This document shows positions 63,402 to 64,000 of a DNA stretch of 64,000 nucleotides, piece after piece. Below the pieces are notes generated by a model. It searched no databases. It worked only from the letters and a program-made list of their open reading frames with translations, and had not been told where the DNA came from. The stretch is from contig NZ_LWHG01000028.1 in assembly GCF_001625445.1 (NCBI RefSeq), positions 62,001-126,000 of the forward strand. The letters run 5' to 3'. The stretch is from Haladaptatus sp. R4 (GTDB lineage Archaea; Halobacteriota; Halobacteria; Halobacteriales; Haladaptataceae). The position numbers and the translations under genes were made by a program. Every line of letters starts with the position of its first letter. The first letter of the stretch is position 1.

Positions 63402-64000
63402 ATGTACGAGGGCAAATCCGTCGCGGTCGTGGTCCCGGCGTACAACGAGGAAGGACTCGTCGGCGGCGTCATCGACACTGTCCCCGAGTTCGCCGACCGG
63501 GTGTACGTCATCGACGACTGCTCGACCGACGGAACGTGGGCCGAGATTCAGTCGCACGCCGAACGCGCCGAAGCGGTCGCGGACGGTACGACGATGGGCG
63601 ACGGCGGAGCGATGGACGACGGCGGTCGAACGGGCGACGGCGGAGCGATGGACGACGGCGGTCGAACGGGCGACGGCGGAGCGATGAGCGGCGGTGGCAG
63701 GATGAACGACGGTGGCAGGATGAACGACGCTCGGGCGAACTTCGACCGGCGTATCGTGCCGATCCGTCACTCCGAAAATCGGGGCGTCGGCGCGGCCATC
63801 AAAACCGGCTACTGTCGTGCGCACGAGGAGAACATCGACGTGACGGCGGTGATGGCCGGTGACGGCCAGATGCGTCCCGAGATGTTGGCTCGAATCATCC
63901 AACCCATCGTGGACGGCCGGGCCGACTACACGAAGGGAAACCGCCTCTCGACGCCGGGATTCCGCGAGGGAATGTCGGCGTGGCGGAGTTTCGGCAACTG
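63402..64000 (+). CDS. Glycosyltransferase family 2 protein, 3' end outside the window
   Basis: The visible 199 codons form a GT-A-type start: VAVVVPAYNEEGLVGGVIDT, YVIDDCSTDGTWAEI, then a long insert, then RHSENRGVGAAIKTGYCRA and AVMAGDGQMRPEMLARII. This is the dolichyl-phosphate sugar transferase type seen in archaeal glycan loci. The insert (residues about 66-109) is a Gly/Asp-rich tandem repeat absent from typical relatives. The ATG follows the dehydrogenase stop with no gap. The acceptor and donor are unknown; a polyprenyl phosphate acceptor is plausible. Confidence 0.88.
   Translation, partial: MYEGKSVAVVVPAYNEEGLVGGVIDTVPEFADRVYVIDDCSTDGTWAEIQSHAERAEAVADGTTMGDGGAMDDGGRTGDGGAMDDGGRTGDGGAMSGGGRMNDGGRMNDARANFDRRIVPIRHSENRGVGAAIKTGYCRAHEENIDVTAVMAGDGQMRPEMLARIIQPIVDGRADYTKGNRLSTPGFREGMSAWRSFGN
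63597..63728 (+). repeat. In-frame tandem repeat inside the glycosyltransferase gene
   Basis: Two identical 36-base units (63597-63632 and 63633-63668) encode GDGGAMDDGGRT. They are followed by a partial third unit and two NDGGRM-type pieces. All keep the frame, so the protein gains a flexible insert of about 44 residues. Confidence 0.85.

Noticed and set aside
1-64000. tRNA or rRNA genes
   Set aside because: No cloverleaf with the TTCGA-type T arm and a CCA-adjacent acceptor was recognised, and no rRNA-like stretch was seen. The TTCGAA runs near 21864 belong to a short hairpin only.

Overview
The window is from the chromosome of a halophilic archaeon (class Halobacteria). The evidence is high GC, strongly acidic proteins, TATA boxes about 25-30 bases before start codons with no leader, twin-arginine lipoproteins, and many haloarchaea-specific families (HalOD1, DUF7344, HTH_10/Bat, TrmB, UPF0179) beside archaeal core genes (PriS, GINS, Cdc48, RtcB-archease, proteasome-assembly-chaperone family). 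The genus is not determined. No rRNA, tRNA, CRISPR array or intact transposase was seen.

Layout. 1-8 kb: a minus-strand stress-type operon prkA-prkA-DUF444(VWA)-spoVR, meeting a HalOD1 gene tail to tail. 8.4-16.7 kb: small haloarchaeal proteins, a deacylase, a DUF7344/HalOD1 regulator pair, a 5'-nucleotidase-like phosphatase, a UspA protein, an MscS channel and a broken PAC2 gene. 16.7-17.25 kb: a non-coding structured repeat element. 17.3-33.8 kb: a carbohydrate region with a TrmB regulator, an aldo/keto reductase, a complete sugar ABC importer (lipoprotein, two permeases, ATPase, small membrane protein), two Gfo/Idh/MocA oxidoreductases, a sugar-phosphate isomerase-like TIM barrel, a Nudix hydrolase and an eIF-2B-family protein. 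About 1.2 kb of non-coding composite repeats lies inside this region (30.6-31.8 kb). 34-43 kb: RtcB RNA ligase with archease, the priS-GINS replication pair, a Na/Ca exchanger family protein, an HTH_10 regulator and a quinone-oxidoreductase-like MDR enzyme. 42.8-43.3 kb: a second copy of the structured element, next to cdc48. 43-51 kb: cdc48 with a small DUF7127 partner, an alpha/beta hydrolase, panB, an HTH_10 regulator, a HAD hydrolase and an acyl-CoA dehydrogenase. 51.6-64 kb: a surface and glycan region with DUF1616 and DUF457-like membrane proteins, a FemAB-like transferase, an alkaline-phosphatase-superfamily protein, a secreted beta-helix protein, and a tightly coupled acetyltransferase-aminotransferase-oxidoreductase-dehydrogenase-glycosyltransferase operon. 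That operon resembles the WbpD-WbpE-WbpB-WbpA route to UDP-diacetamido uronic acids.

Two points stand out. First, the non-coding elements at 16.75-17.24 kb and 42.98-43.27 kb share three hairpins. Two of the hairpins keep pairing while their sequences differ completely, and an array with about 25-base spacing precedes them. Second, seven genes (DUF7344, PAC2, DUF2332, DUF5822-like, XapX, a Gfo/Idh/MocA gene and the C-terminus of a nucleotide-sugar dehydrogenase) are each off frame in the direction expected for one missing base. This suggests deletion-biased sequencing error rather than seven independent pseudogenes.
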